Part shown: positions 46,894-60,907 of the stretch, piece by piece
How positions within the stretch are numbered: position 1 is the stretch's first letter
How the letters are laid out: every line of letters starts with the position of its first letter
Assembly: GCF_000208745.1 (NCBI RefSeq)
Contig: NC_030855.1
Location: 4,149,172 to 4,213,171, forward strand
DNA: 64,000 nt
Direction of reading: 5' to 3'
Source: Theobroma cacao
Taxonomy: Eukaryota > Streptophyta > Magnoliopsida > Malvales > Malvaceae
Translations under genes and position numbers: made by a program
Notes under the pieces: model-generated
The model's input: the letters and a program-made list of their open reading frames with translations, nothing else
Databases searched by the model: none
What the model was told of the DNA's origin: nothing

Positions 46894-49800
46894 TTTTTGG
46901 TAATCCTTTCAATTTTGCTTCTGTTTCTGCTGTCAAATTGGGGGGTTTGGTGACTGTTGAGTGTAATATAGCAGAGAAGAGTGGAAGCTGTTCTTCAAAA
47001 TGTATATGGGGGACTGAAGGTGTGTATCATGATGATTATGTTGTTTGTATATTATATGAATGATTTGTACTTTCTTTTCTACTAACTTGATGCTGATGAC
47101 TTAATTGAAGTTCGATATCTATCCTATATATCTCTGAAGCTTTGATGGTCTGTGTTTCCCATATGCATCTCACAAATTCTGTATATCTACTCAATATCCT
47201 GTAAGTCCCATATGCAGCTTTAGCCAGTTATGAAAATCTGATGATGTAATTGTAGCTTGATTTGGTAGGAGAATGGTATGCCCCTTCAGTCACATACATG
47301 AAAGAGAGACATGAAACGGAGCCCGTTAATTCAGTTAATATCAGTTGAAGTTTTTGCACCTGAATCTGGAATCCATTTTCTCAATCTTGTATAATTTGAT
47401 AGTTTTTCTAGGTAGTAGTTTTGAATTTGTCTTAGAATCTTGAGCAAACGTTCATTTCTTTTGTTTGTTGTGAATACATAACCTGTTTCACAGCCTGTGG
47501 CATAGTTTGAAAACTGGAAGCATGGGTTCTTGTTTTTCTGCAAGCTACTCATGTACTGTCCCTCTCCTCTCTGCTAGATTCTGCAGCTTTCGCTATTGTT
47601 GGTGCATATTTTCAAAAAGCATTTCGGTGCAAAACTTTTTACCTGTAATGGTTCAATTCCATTAACAACACTCTCTTCACTAGATAACAAAAATGTAACA
47701 GATTACATCCAGCTGGTTACACAATCAAAGAACGAGAATGAAAGATTCAAACTCCACATTTAATGCTTTCCCAGGGAACAAGCTCTCACTATAATAAGGA
47801 CAAAGACATTGCCCTTGAGTTTTGGGGTTGAATATTTTGCTGCATTAATGGAAAAGCTTCTACTTGTGCAATACCATATTTAAGTGTGTTGGTCCACCTG
47901 CTTTAAACACATTTTACTTCAGGTAGTTTCAATTCACCACTCATTTTAAGTTCCTTTGAGACACAGATGATTGCTGCTTTAATTTTTGGTTTCTGTTTGC
48001 TGCCTTGCTACCGCACAAGTCATTTTCCTATAATCATGACCACGGCCTAAAGCTAATCACCATAAATCATTGAACCTTGGGGACTACCATGGCTACCGGT
48101 CAGAGTAAACACACATGGTAACAGTGTTAACAGTAAAAACGAGTACTTTATCTTTGTCCTTTTATTTTTTTTTTTTTTTTGTGTAGGATACGAGATAAAC
48201 TCGATGCATTTCATGTCTATCACCTTAGCCTTATAAAGGACTTGGAGAGGTTGGGACTTGGGAGTGAGGAATTCAAAACTTCCTTTTTCTTTAGAGGTAA
48301 AATGTGATGTGACTACCATGGCTTTTTGGCTATTTGCTAGACCAAAACAAATAGCAATTCAATCATGTATTGTATTTGAAAATGATGCTGTTACTGTTTT
48401 GGTTCCTTTGGGTGGATGAAATGTAGTTATCAGGAGTATGTTGTTTTTTCTTTGTTTTTGCGAAAGAAGACGGGGTCGGGTCTCAAGGCAAGGAAAACAC
48501 ATGCTTGACGCAAGGGCAACATTGCCTGCTCCAATCTATCTTCTTTCCCCTTCTTTTCTGACAAAACCTCATCAATACCAGAAGAACAGCAACCCGGTGG
48601 TTCATCCAACACAGTACTATATTTATAGATAGTGTACCTGTAACCTGTTGTAGTTTAAAGCAGAAACGACAAACCTTATGATGATCATGACATTTTCTTG
48701 TAAGTTATCATCTCGTAAATCTTAAATTTGCTTTGGAGCACTAGCCTCGGAGCAATAGGTTCAAACATGCCATCACACGAAACAGCCCAATGGGTTAATA
48801 TAGATCTGTCTTAGAGCAGTTGGCCAAGAATTAAATATTTTTTCCTCTACGTTGAGGATGGGGTTTGACACCACCTCTTCTCTGCTCTATACTTATGGTT
48901 CATGCCTTGATGACTATTGGATGGGAGTGGGATGCTAACCTGGATTTTGAAAATATGGGGCCCTTCCATTGGTTCAGACATATATATTTTGATACCAGAG
49001 TCATTTCCTACTGAGCTCAAGAAGTGTAAATTGTCTTCTATTTGAAACAATTCACCATACCTCGCAAAGCTGATATGCAACCCCATTTCCAACTTCAGCT
49101 GCAATCCTTAAACCTATCCTCTCCTCCCTTCATAATAGCAGGCCATTGTCATAGGTTCCCATTTTCAGCTACCTGCTAATTCATTCCACAAAAATAGGAC
49201 ATAATTCTCCAGGCAAATAAAAACCCACTGAACCTAAAAGCTTTCATGGTTTGGTCAGGTTCGACCCTACTGCAACTTTCCATTAAGGATCAACTTCGCA
49301 TAGCCTTGTTTTGATGAGTGAGGCAAATGTGCAGTGGCCCCAATGTCGAGTACGAATATGTCAAGCTGTTTCTCAGCGGCTCCCAAATCCGATACCAATG
49401 CCCCTAAAAAGAAGTCAGTATTATTATCGAAAGGAACGTTTGCTGGAGATATGTGACACCCACGTGCACGCAGGAGTGTAGTTAATTAATTTTTATTAGG
49501 AATCAAAAATAAAAAAAAATAAAAGTTTAAAAGTTTTAAAATTAATACATTGCATTTAAACAACAATAAAAAAATTTATAATAAAATATAATTTTATATA
49601 ACATAAAAAAATAAAAACTTACAAAAAAGTTATGCTCGATAATATTTTCTAAATTCATTAAATATAATATATAAAATATAAATAATTAAATACTATTTAT
49701 AAAATTTTACACAATAACTAAATAATATAAATAAAAAAAAAGATAAAAAATACTTTATCTTATTTAAATTCATAAGATCATAAATCTCTCTTTTAAAAAA

Positions 49801-50606
49801 TAAAATGTATTTCAATAATTAATAATATAAGGAAGAATAAAGTAAAATAAAAGAAACAAAAAAAAAGAAAAAGAGAAAAAGAAAGAAAGGAAGAAAGAAG
49901 TGTGAATAAAATTAAATTAAGATAACATTTATTAGAACTTATAAAATCAATTTATTATTTATTATTTATATTAATTATTAAATAAAAAATTTATTTTAAA
50001 AAGCATTAAAAATATATAATAAATAAAATATTTCCAAATTTTTAAAGGACCACAACTTCCATAAATATATTACTTTTCAAAATTATTAAAATTATATATA
50101 ATAATTAAAAATTTTCAAAAATTTCCCATAACCATGCCACCCACCGCCCGCCCCTGCCTGCACGCCTAAACAGATTGATTTAGGCAATTTATGCAATTGG
50201 TCAGTAACTAAACTTTTGCGTGTCAATCCTTTTTCCTTTTGACCAATCTAGACGTCAATCTTATTGGAGAAAAATCTGGCCAAAGAGGGTGCAGGGGTGA
50301 TTGAAAAATCAAGAGTACCCAGTCCTCTCCCTCACCGTACCATAGCATTCTATGTATGGAGGAAATTTACCAACTGGTATGGCCAAAAAGCACTTCAAAT
50401 GAGTCAGAGCACGCTCACATTGATAAAAGAAACTGGCCTTCCAGGCTTGGAGTGAAGAGCCAAGAGAAGAGGCAAATTAGTGAGAGTTCAAGTCGATCAC
50501 TTCATCAATGAAAGACTACCAATTTGGCTAAATAAATTAAGAAAATGATAGAGAAACAAGCAGAAGAAATGTTACATTTTAGAAGTTAAAAAAAATGCGG
50601 TTCACT
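46894..50606. other. Intergenic region downstream of the kinase
   Basis: The first 250 bp or so are presumably 3' UTR. The rest has no supported gene. On the minus strand at 49416-49265, after an acceptor-like TTTTTAG, a short frame reads LGAAEKQLDIFVLDIGATAH; with 49135-49040 (IAAEVGNGVAYQLCE) it might be exon debris of an unidentified gene. 49480-50130 is extremely AT-rich. Confidence 0.4.
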
Positions 50607-52158
50607 AAGCTTGGATAACCAACTGAAACTCCTGCTAGATCCACCCAGATCCAAACCATATAGAAGCTAATGCCACAACCAAAGCCCTCAAACCGACCAC
50701 GCCCCCAGGCAAAACTATCGGCGCAGCGGCAGAGCTGTTCGATGTATGGTTGGCAACGGGTGAGGCAGCTGGTGAAGGCAGTGGATGAACAAGGACAGAA
50801 ACTTTCATGCCATTGAAGCACTGGCCATTCCCACAAATGAAGTAGTACCTCTTGGACTCATTGAGAGGTATAAAATCCTTGCCACTGCTCCAGTTTCCTA
50901 GTGCTCCTTCTGTTGTGCAGTTGTCATACCCAGTTTGGTTCACTTCAAACACGTTGTATTGGTTCTTTTGGTACCTAAAGGCTGGAAGGAAAGACAGAGT
51001 TGAAGATGGTATTAGACCAAGGACCCTCTGCCTATGTCAGCCTCAAAATACAAAGACTAGATGAAATATAAACATTCACAAATAAAGGCAGTCAAATCAG
51101 AAAGCAGATTCAGGACAGATGGGTACTTTCGCATTACCCCGAAATCAATGTTTTGCACTTCATACTACCCATAATCATTTAGTAGTGTTTAACTTAGAAA
51201 ACCCACCGTTTCCTTCATTTCTCTGAAAGACAAGAAAACGAAATGGTACAAAACTACAAATACAAACACAGATGGTTAGAGAGAGAGAGAAAGAGAGAGT
51301 ACAGATGAGGTCTCCAACATAGAAGGTGTGGTTGTTGGCCCAAAGGGTGTAGTTGATGCCAGGGTTCCAGCCTTTGTTAGCACCGACAATGTGGTCAGTG
51401 GCGGTGACAGTGCCAAAGATTAGAACGAAGCACAACAAGATAAGCTGATTTGAGGTCGAATTCAACATTCTTTGGCTCACTTGTTGGTGTTTAGCAGTTA
51501 GCAGTTTGGTTTGGTTACCCTCTTTTGCTTCTCTCTTCTTTCTGATTTTTGTTTTTTTTTTGGGGTGGGGGGGGTGGGGGCGAGAAGCAACAATTATTGT
51601 GAGGGATTCAAAGATAATTTTGAGTAATGTGGGTGAACCGTGGGTCCCCTTCTTACCCGTTGGGTTTGAATCCAAATGTGACCAACTTCATTTTCTCCAA
51701 TTTTTTAATCCCGGAAAATCATTTCCATCACAACATGGAATCTTTGCTCCATTATTTCAATCCAAGGTGGAACCCAAAGCTGAAGCACACTTTTAATTGC
51801 AGGTGCCAGGTGGTCCCTCCCATTCTGGACCTTCATTCGTGGGCTTCCCTTTTGGGGCCATTAAGCCCACCTCCTTCTGAAAGGTAGGCATTTGACTTTC
51901 CAATCTTCATAAGGGGTCTAATGTGAGCGCAAGACTTGTTGTATGGCCGTAGCCTTTACCCCAATATGGATTTGGTTGGTTTCAATGTGCAGAGCCTTAT
52001 TCTCTAATTTTTTTAATTGTTTTTTATCTCTCTCCAATTCTTTTTTTTTTTCATTTAGATTAGATTGGACAAAATTATGCAATTTCAAGAACAATGGTAA
52101 TTAAAAGTTTCTACTTTCACTCTAACTTTCTTCCATGAATTCTTCACCTTTGTATTAT
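50607..52158. repeat. Segmental duplication, unit 1, ENODL part
   Basis: Near-identical to 59376-60907: exons, intron and about 690 bp upstream. The left edge lies about 25 bp beyond the stop codon, so the 3' UTR is barely included. The right edge is at CTTCACCTTTGTA (about 52145-52157). Confidence 0.93.
50635..51468 (-). CDS. Early nodulin-like protein (phytocyanin family), copy 1
   Basis: Two exons, 51468-51303 and 50981-50635, join at Ile-Ser-Phe-Arg (donor T|GT, acceptor CCAG|CC) to give 170 residues. Residues 1-24 are a signal peptide ending ...GTVTA. The plastocyanin-like domain follows (DHIVGANKGWNPGINYTLW ... YNVFEVN ... GNGQCFNGMKVSVLVHP), then a Pro/Ser/Ala spacer with N-glycosylation sites and a hydrophobic tail typical of a GPI anchor. 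The two His copper ligands of true phytocyanins are replaced (Asn in QYNVFEV, Gln in GQC) while the two disulfide Cys remain, so it probably binds no copper. These proteins sit at the plasma membrane/cell wall interface; the role here is unknown. Intron 1 contains a (GA)n tract. Confidence 0.9.
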
Positions 52159-53549
52159 TATCATCTCTACTTGTTCTTAGATCTGAATCTAGGGTGATTT
52201 GTAGAAATAGTATAACATGCATAACTTATGTTTAGTACTCAAGTAAGCATGTGGAATTTCAAATGGCCATAGAACCAATCAAAACGGAAATCTTGCATGT
52301 CTCATGTTTTAAGAAGTCAAGATTGTTAAATCAATCCATGAGTCTTTCTTGATAAAACTTTATGTATAAATAAGGTTATACTAATTTAAGATATACCATA
52401 ATAAGAATTTAAAATACAAAGCGTACCTAATTTCTAATCCAATATTTAACAGCAAAAACAATATTGACCAAATTGATTACCAATCTTCAACGCACAGGAT
52501 CTTCCTCTTCTTTTCTTTGTAACTCTCTAATGAGTAAGATTATTATATTTTGCTCGATAGGAGAAGGGACCTACCTTTTCCATTATATAATGAATCCCTA
52601 GTCCCCTTTATCATAGGATATAAGGTTTCCTACATAAGCCTACATAGTAAGTCTACATTTATTATATTCACGTATCACTATTGCATACATGAATAAGCAA
52701 ATTCATGTATCACTATTGCATGCATGAATTAATAGATTCATGTATCACTATTAATTACATACATGAATACGTAGATCTAATTAAAAGATATAATTAATTG
52801 TAACTTTATCAAGACCAAGTAAGCTTAGCCTATTTCAGAAAAGACAAAATAAATATAAATAATATAAATCCATAATTTTGTATTGAAAAAATTTAACACT
52901 TCTATTGTAAAACGTATAAAAAGTAATACCCTATTATGATTCTACGAAAGTAGCTAACCGATAACAAGAATATATGTGGAATTTGGTATTTTATAATTAC
53001 AATGTGATTGCAAGGAAAATAATATTGTAGTGTTTGGTATATAAGCAAAATAATTATTACAATGAAGGAAGATAATATTACAGGGTTTGGTTTATAAATA
53101 TTTTATTGAGAATGTAATTTTAATTTTTAGAATTATCCTTATCTATTAAAATGAGAAAATTATGATAAATAATTCTCTTCATAAGCCCAATTCAAAATAT
53201 CTTTCATTATAATTTTAACTATTTTTAGTCAACTTTTGACATGACTTGACAATAATGCATTTTAAACAATTTCAAACAAATTAAAATGATTTTAGTTTTC
53301 TCTATCTCGCCATTTAGAAAAAAATTTTAAAATTAAATCTCAATTTCTCTTTCTTGCCAAATACTGTCTAACTCACCATCCGAAAGAGCAAAGATGACAT
53401 CATGATATGTGTTTGAGGTTATTAGATTTATTGGTTTATTCATAAAACCCAAAAATTGAAGGTATGAAATTGATTAGACATATCTGTAAATTAAAATATT
53501 ATATGACTTTGGCAATTTAAATCTGACTACAAACAAACAAATTAATTAG

Positions 53550-53795
53550 TTATTAGATATTGCATTACTGATTTTTAGGCATTGTGTTATTAGTTTTTAG
53601 ATATTACAATACTAGTTTTTAGACATTACGTGACTGATTTTAGACATTGTGTGATTGATTTTTAGGTATTGCCTAAGTTACACAATGTCATATTAACTAG
53701 TTCAGCAATACCTAAAAATCAGCCATGCAATGCTTAAAAATTAATAACGTAATGCCTAAAAACTAGTCACACAATACCTATAAACCATCAAAACT
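53550..53795. repeat. Mirrored array of 22-bp repeats
   Basis: Five direct units of the form TTTTTAGRYATTRYRTKAYTGA run from about 53568 to 53670. After a spacer containing TTACACAATGTCATATTAACTAG, four units in the opposite orientation follow (AATACCTAAAAATCAGCCATGC and so on, to about 53790). The whole can fold into a long imperfect cruciform. Confidence 0.85.
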
Positions 53796-53894
53796 ACTGA
53801 ATTCTATTTAATAAAATTAATAACTTCAAACAATACACCATATTTTATTTAACAATATAATTAACGGATATACTTACTTGGCAAAAAATGCTCG

Positions 53895-54025
53895 AAATGC
53901 TTAAAGGTTTTTCCTTATACATCAAAAATCACTTCAAAATACTTAAAATCTCAAAACGCTCAAAGGTTTTTCTTTGTATATTAAAAACCACTTCAAAATA
54001 CTCAAAATACTTAAAGATTTTCTTT
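53895..54025. repeat. Short direct repeat, about 58-bp unit
   Basis: CTYAAAGGTTTTTCYTTRTAYATYAAAAAYCACTTCAAAATACT occurs twice in a row (about 53899 and 53958). A partial third start, CTTAAAGATTTTC, lies at about 54010. Confidence 0.8.
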
Positions 54026-54508
54026 TCTGGCAATGAATACTCTAGAGATAAATAGTCTAGCAAAGAAAGCTCCAAAGATATGAGTTGATTTGTGGTACGG
54101 ACCTAAACATATGAGTCAGTTTCATTAAGGGTAATTTCATTCAAAATTAATTTCTCTTAGCTAAAAATAGTAAAAATTATAAAGATGGTTATTTTCAAAA
54201 ACACTTTATGTATGAGAGGTATTTTTGAAAAGAACTCTATTAAAATGTAAGTTTAATATACTTATATATTTTTATTATTAATTTTTATATAATATCATCT
54301 CGCAAATATATTTTTAATGTCATATATTTTATTTTCATTTTTTATTATAATCTTGTACATTTTTTTTATTTCTTAATATAATTTCCTATGTTATATAGTT
54401 TTTTTAATTTCTTTTTTTTTTGAAAGATCATATAAATTTTATTGACAATCACTATCGACCATCCAACAGAGAATGACTACTAAGAGTAATAAAGAGACAT
54501 CTCTCAAA

Positions 54509-54511
<3 letters not shown>

Positions 54512-54545
<34 letters not shown>

Positions 54546-54552
54546 TATATAA
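54512..54552. repeat. (TA)n microsatellite
   Basis: About 19 TA/AT units with a single interruption (ATATAC ATATAT). Confidence 0.9.
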
Positions 54553-55394
54553 TAAATTATAACATTACAAAATGTCTTTAACAAAGTTGAAAAGTAAAAC
54601 TATCTTTAAAAATATTGTAAATTGCAATATAATTTGATTACATTGATTTTGGACTGTAATCGCATTACATCCATTGATTATAATGTAATTGTATTGTAAT
54701 ATTGTATTGTAGTGATTTGTTGTAATACAAATACTGTAATATAATTTAATTGGACACATTGCAGAGAATGTGCTTTCATTTCCTTCATACCAAACTTTCC
54801 CTTAGATTAAAGACTCTTATCTCTGATCTCATACTCTAAATTGAATATTTCACTCTAAATTGAATACCAAACTTTATCTCGATTTCAAATCTCAATCAAC
54901 CACATGCAAAGTAAAGTAAACTTGAATTTGAATAAATTTTCGATTGTTTAAAGAGAATAACAGAAGGGTTAGGCAAAGGGTGAACTAGAGTTTAAAATAA
55001 CCTAACTCATGGGAAGCACTTCTTGACACGTGAATATAATTTAATAGTTATTTTGACACATGTTTATAAAATTTTGTGTGACTTTTTTTTTTCATATATT
55101 TTATGTCATGACAATTCTTCCCATGGTTCAAAGAGTTAATGGTGTTAAAATTTCCATTTAAACAAGAACTCAATTAATTGTAAATAATTGATTAAAGACT
55201 TAATTGATTGTAATAAAAAGATATGGATTCATTTGGAAGCACAAGGATTTATTTTGTATTTTAACTTAATTATTTCAATAATTAGTGATTTATATCTATT
55301 TTCGTAAAGAGTGCGAGATCCATTAGGTTTTGTTGACAGAAAATATTGAAGAAAACATATGTATTTGATCCTATTACTTGATCATTACAAAGTT

Positions 55395-55615
55395 ATTATA
55401 AAGGTGAAAAGCAGAAAAAATGGGGCCCAAGAAAAATATGTAATGTTGCTTGAAGAAGGTGGCAGCAATGCATTGAATTGAACCTTTGATGACCAGATTC
55501 ATAATGCATCAAATTGACATTTTTATGTTTAGTCTGTGTGCATGAATTCAAGGGTCAGTCTTGATCAGGCTGCTGGCTGCTTATGGCGGATAGATCTCAT
55601 GCATGACGACGACGT
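55395..55615 (+). repeat. Inverted-repeat arm flanking OPR copy 1 (3' side)
   Basis: Landmarks GGGGCCCAAGA, GCATTGAATTGAACCTTTGATGACCA, AAATTGACATTTTTATG, TGTGTGCATGAATTCAAGGGTCA, GGCTGCTGGC and CATGCATGACGACGACG occur in the same order, reverse-complemented, at 58790-59075. Confidence 0.8.
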
Positions 55616-56275
55616 TTCAAATTACTTTAGCAATTAAGAACACTATATTCATTTAATTTGAATTTCCAAATCCGATGGAGTTATAATTCAAGATTATACA
55701 TATGTATAAAAAATTGTTTATCTTATTTTATAACATACGACGAGAAATTTTTTATTTCATATCATAACTTTCACTTGTTCATTCATAATTTCAATTTGAG
55801 AATTTTAATATGAAATCTTAAATTTTATAGTTGAATGTGTTTTTGCTTGTTGACTTAACTTAATTGTAATCAATTTTCACTGTTTTAGCACGACGGCGAC
55901 AAGGTTTTATCAATTTTTTTAAATGGCTTAAACCCTACTACTTATAAATAGCAAAGGAGAAGAAAAAAAAAAGGAAAGAGCAAAGAGCAAAGGAATAAGT
56001 GACGGTCATTGCCAAATGCCTTTTTTATTTGACAAATGAGGTACAAAGCTCATAAAAGATGAACGAGTTTGGATTAAAATCCAGAAGACTTCATGAATCA
56101 CTTAAAGAAACCCATAGCCTCTACTAATTACTTGATAATTGGCACTGGGATTTTGCTTGTAATATTGCATGTATCGTGCTACACATGATTTTATCAATAA
56201 GAAAAATGAAAACAAAAAGAAACATACATTCCTGGAATTCAACTGGACTAATGATTGTTATTTCCTGCTGTGAAC

Positions 56276-58143
<1,868 letters not shown>

Positions 58144-58309
58144 ATCTGAAACTAACTGATTTGCTTGCCTTTGGCTTTGGATATGTAGTTGAGCAGCAGT
58201 GCAGTGCAAATGGGTAGAAGTTGTTTCTGCTACCAGAAGAAAAGAACTTTGCTTCGCTTTGGTTTTGGTTTGGGATATTTGCTGAGTTGAGTTGTGTAGC
58301 GAGAATGGA

Positions 58310-58346
58310 GTATATATAGCCTTAGGATGGGCATCTGATGACGTGC
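58310..58346 (-). promoter_or_regulatory. OPR copy 1 core promoter: TATA box and TGACG motif
   Basis: TATATATAG at 58311-58319 reads as a TATA box (CTATATATA) on the minus strand, about 170 bp before the start codon. Just upstream, at 58339-58344, is TGACGT, the core of as-1/TGA bZIP sites. TGA factors are known to mediate oxylipin and xenobiotic induction of OPR1/2-type genes; the link here is inference. Confidence 0.5.
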
Positions 58347-58789
58347 GAGTGTACGTGATGAGAAGTGTCATGTCATGGTTATGGCACACCCCTCTTGACC
58401 AAAGAAACAGACGCACAGTTTCTTTCCATGTGCTAATTCCTGCCCCTTTCTTTTTCTTTGGTAAATCATAACAATTATTTTGTAATTTATAAAAATTATA
58501 AAAGTTAAATTCCAACGAAATAAATGCTATAACTTATAAAAGGGTATTGGATGATTGTAAAAAATAGAAACTTAAAAAGCAAGAGTAAAAAAAGTTATGT
58601 ATAGAAAAAATTTAAATATGAAGAAAATTACACATTTTATGCAGAGAAAATCTTTTATAATTTCAAAAATTAATAATGGATATACCTAGTGCCTAGTCTA
58701 GTCTAGATGATTAATTTAGCTACTCGATGAATTACAAAATTATTTTTTTATAATTACAAAAGTTTTTCTGTAAGTGCCAAAGTGATTCC

Positions 58790-59075
58790 AAACATCGTCG
58801 TGCATGAGACATCATATATTCCTCACTGGATGGCCGCCGCAGGGCTCCACAAGCCGTCAGCAGCCAAAGAATGACCCTTGAATTTATGCACACTCAGTAA
58901 CATAAAAAAGTCAATTTATCCCATAATTAATTTGGTCATCTCAATATATATAATATAATATAATATATATATATATGTATATATAAAGGTTCAATTTAAT
59001 GCATTCCGACCATAAAGCGTACTAGAAAATCTTGGGCCCATTTTATCTGCTTTTGAACTTTTGTGTGTGTTTTTT
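58790..59075 (-). repeat. Inverted-repeat arm flanking OPR copy 1 (5' side)
   Basis: Reverse-complement counterpart of 55395-55615, with an extra TA-rich insertion in the middle. The arms enclose about 3.2 kb containing the whole OPR gene. Confidence 0.8.
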
Positions 59076-59375
59076 TTAATTAATAAAAACGAAAATGTTT
59101 ATATATTTCTTTAGTAAATCTAACAAAAGTGCAAATAAGATGATGGGGACATAATCTTCTGGAAAATGAGTAAAAAATAAGACTGTTTGTGCATCCATTA
59201 TTTATTTAATTAAATAATAAATAGATAAAAGTCATGTTTAGTTTGTTCTAGGGTTCTATAACTTATACTTTACTTTTGGATTCTAAAGTATTAATTTCTT
59301 GTTTTTTTTTATTTGTAGAAAATCAAAATTTTATTTTTTTTGTTGGCATTAATTAATAGAAATTATTGCAATAGT

Positions 59376-60907
59376 AAGCGTGGATAACCAACTGAAACTC
59401 CTGCTAGACCCACCCAGATCCAAACCATATAGAAGCTAATGCCACAACCAAAGCCCTCAAACCGACCACGCCCCCAGGCAAAACTACCGGCGCAGCGGCA
59501 GAGCTGTTCGATGTATGGTTGGCAACGGGTGAGGCAGCTGGTGAAGGCAGTGGATGGACAAGGACAGAAACCTTCATGCCATTGAAGCACTGGCCATTCC
59601 CACAAATGAAGCGGTACCTCTTGGACTCATTGAGAGGTATAAAATCCTTGCCACTGCTCCAGTTTCCTAGTGCTCCTTCTGTTGTGCAGTTGTCATACCC
59701 AGTTTGGTTCACTTCAAACACGTTGTATTGGTTCTTTTGGTACCTAAAGGCTGGAAGGAAAGACAGAGTTGATGATGGTATTAGACCAAGGACCCTCTGC
59801 TTATGTCAGCCTCAAAATACAAAGACTAGATGCAATATAAACATTCACAAATAAAGGCAGTCAAATCAGAAAGCAGATTCAGGACAGATGGGTACTTTCG
59901 TATTACCCCGAAATCAATGTTTTGCACTTCATACTACCCATAATCATTTAGTAGTGTTTAACTTAGAAAACCCACCGTTTCCTTCATTTCTCTGAAAGAC
60001 AAGAAAATGAAATGGTACAAAACTACAAATACAAACGCAGATGGTTAGAGAGAGAGAGAGAGAGTACAGATGAGGTCTCCAACATAGAAGGTGTGGTTGT
60101 TGGCCCAAAGGGTGTAGTTGATGCCAGGGTTCCAGCCTTTGTTAGCACCGACAATGTGGTCAGTGGCGGTGACAGTGCCAAAGATTAGAACGAAGCACAA
60201 CAAGATAAGCTGATTTGAGGTCGAATTCAACATTCTTTGGCTCACTTGTTGGTGTTTAGCAGTTAGCAGTTTGGTTTGGTTACCCTCTTTTGCTTCGCTC
60301 TTCTTTCTGATTTCTGTTTTTTGGGGGGGGAGAACGAACAATTATTGTGAGGGACTCAAAGATAATTTTGAGTAATGTGGGTGAACCGTGGGTCCCCTTC
60401 TTACCCGTTGGGTTTGAATCCAAATGTGACCAACTTCATTTTCTCCAATTTTTTAATCCCGGAAAATCATTTCCATCACAACATGGAATCTTTGCTCCAT
60501 TATTTCAATCCAAGGTGGAACCCAAAGCTGAAGCACACTTTTAATTGCCGGTGCCAGGTGGTCCCTCCCATTCTGGACCTTCATTCGTGGGCTTCCCTTT
60601 TAGGGCCATTAAGCCCATCTCCCTCTGAAAGGTAGGCATTTGACTATCCAATCTTCATAATGGGTCTCATGTGAGCGCAAGACTTGTTGTAGGGCCGTAG
60701 CCTTTACCCCAATATGGATTTGGTTGGTTTCAATGTGTAGAGCCTTATTCTCTAATTTTTTTAATTGTTTTTTATCTCTCTCCAATTCTTTTTTTTTTTT
60801 TTCATTTAGATTAGATTGGACAAAATTATGCAATTTCAAGAACAATGGTAATTAAAAGTTTCTACTTTCACTCTAAATTTTCTTCCATGAGTTCTTCACC
60901 TTTGTAA
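59376..60907. repeat. Segmental duplication, unit 2, ENODL part
   Basis: Near-identical to 50607-52158 at an offset of about 8.77 kb. It joins directly, at about 60905, to sequence homologous to 55697 onward. Confidence 0.93.
59404..60233 (-). CDS. Early nodulin-like protein (phytocyanin family), copy 2
   Basis: Two exons, 60233-60068 and 59750-59404, with the same splice sites as copy 1, give 170 residues. The product differs from copy 1 at only three positions: Tyr to Arg in SKRYRFIC, Ile to Val in AAPVVLPGG, and Ile to Val at the last residue. Signal peptide, domain, GPI-type tail and missing copper-ligand His residues are as in copy 1. The duplication ends about 25 bp past the stop codon, so this copy has a different 3' UTR. 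The upstream 670 bp match copy 1, with a shorter G-run near 60325 and a shorter GA tract in the intron. Probably functional. Confidence 0.88.

Larger units (their letters stand above)
52960..54795. mobile_element. Large inverted-repeat element, possibly hAT-derived
   Basis: The left part repeats TTTGGTAT and TACAATGAAGGAAGATAATATTACA. The right end has mirrored TGTAATAYAA..., CATTTCCTTCATACCAAAC. Further in, CTAAAAATAGTTAAAATTATAATGAAAG (reverse complement of about 53195-53235) reappears as CTAAAAATAGTAAAAATTATAAAGATG near 54160. No transposase frame. The exact ends and target-site duplication were not established. Confidence 0.4.
52159..55697. other. 3.5-kb segment present only in duplication unit 1
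   Basis: No gene. It holds an apparent hAT-like inverted-repeat element (about 52960-54790), the mirrored 22-bp array at 53550-53790, a TA microsatellite near 54512-54552 and the inverted-repeat arm at 55395-55615. Unit 2 lacks all of it and runs directly from CACCTTTGTA into ATATGTATAAA. Confidence 0.7.
58144..59375. other. OPR copy 1 upstream region
   Basis: Promoter and AT-rich spacer between OPR copy 1 and ENODL copy 2. It contains the inverted-repeat arm at 58790-59075, which is interrupted by a TA-rich microsatellite (about 58945-58986). No gene. Confidence 0.5.

Noticed and set aside
51506..51887. Plus-strand frames upstream of ENODL copy 1, repeated at 60347-60635
   Set aside because: They are duplicated only because the whole promoter region is; there is no splice or domain support, and they overlap the ENODL 5' flank.
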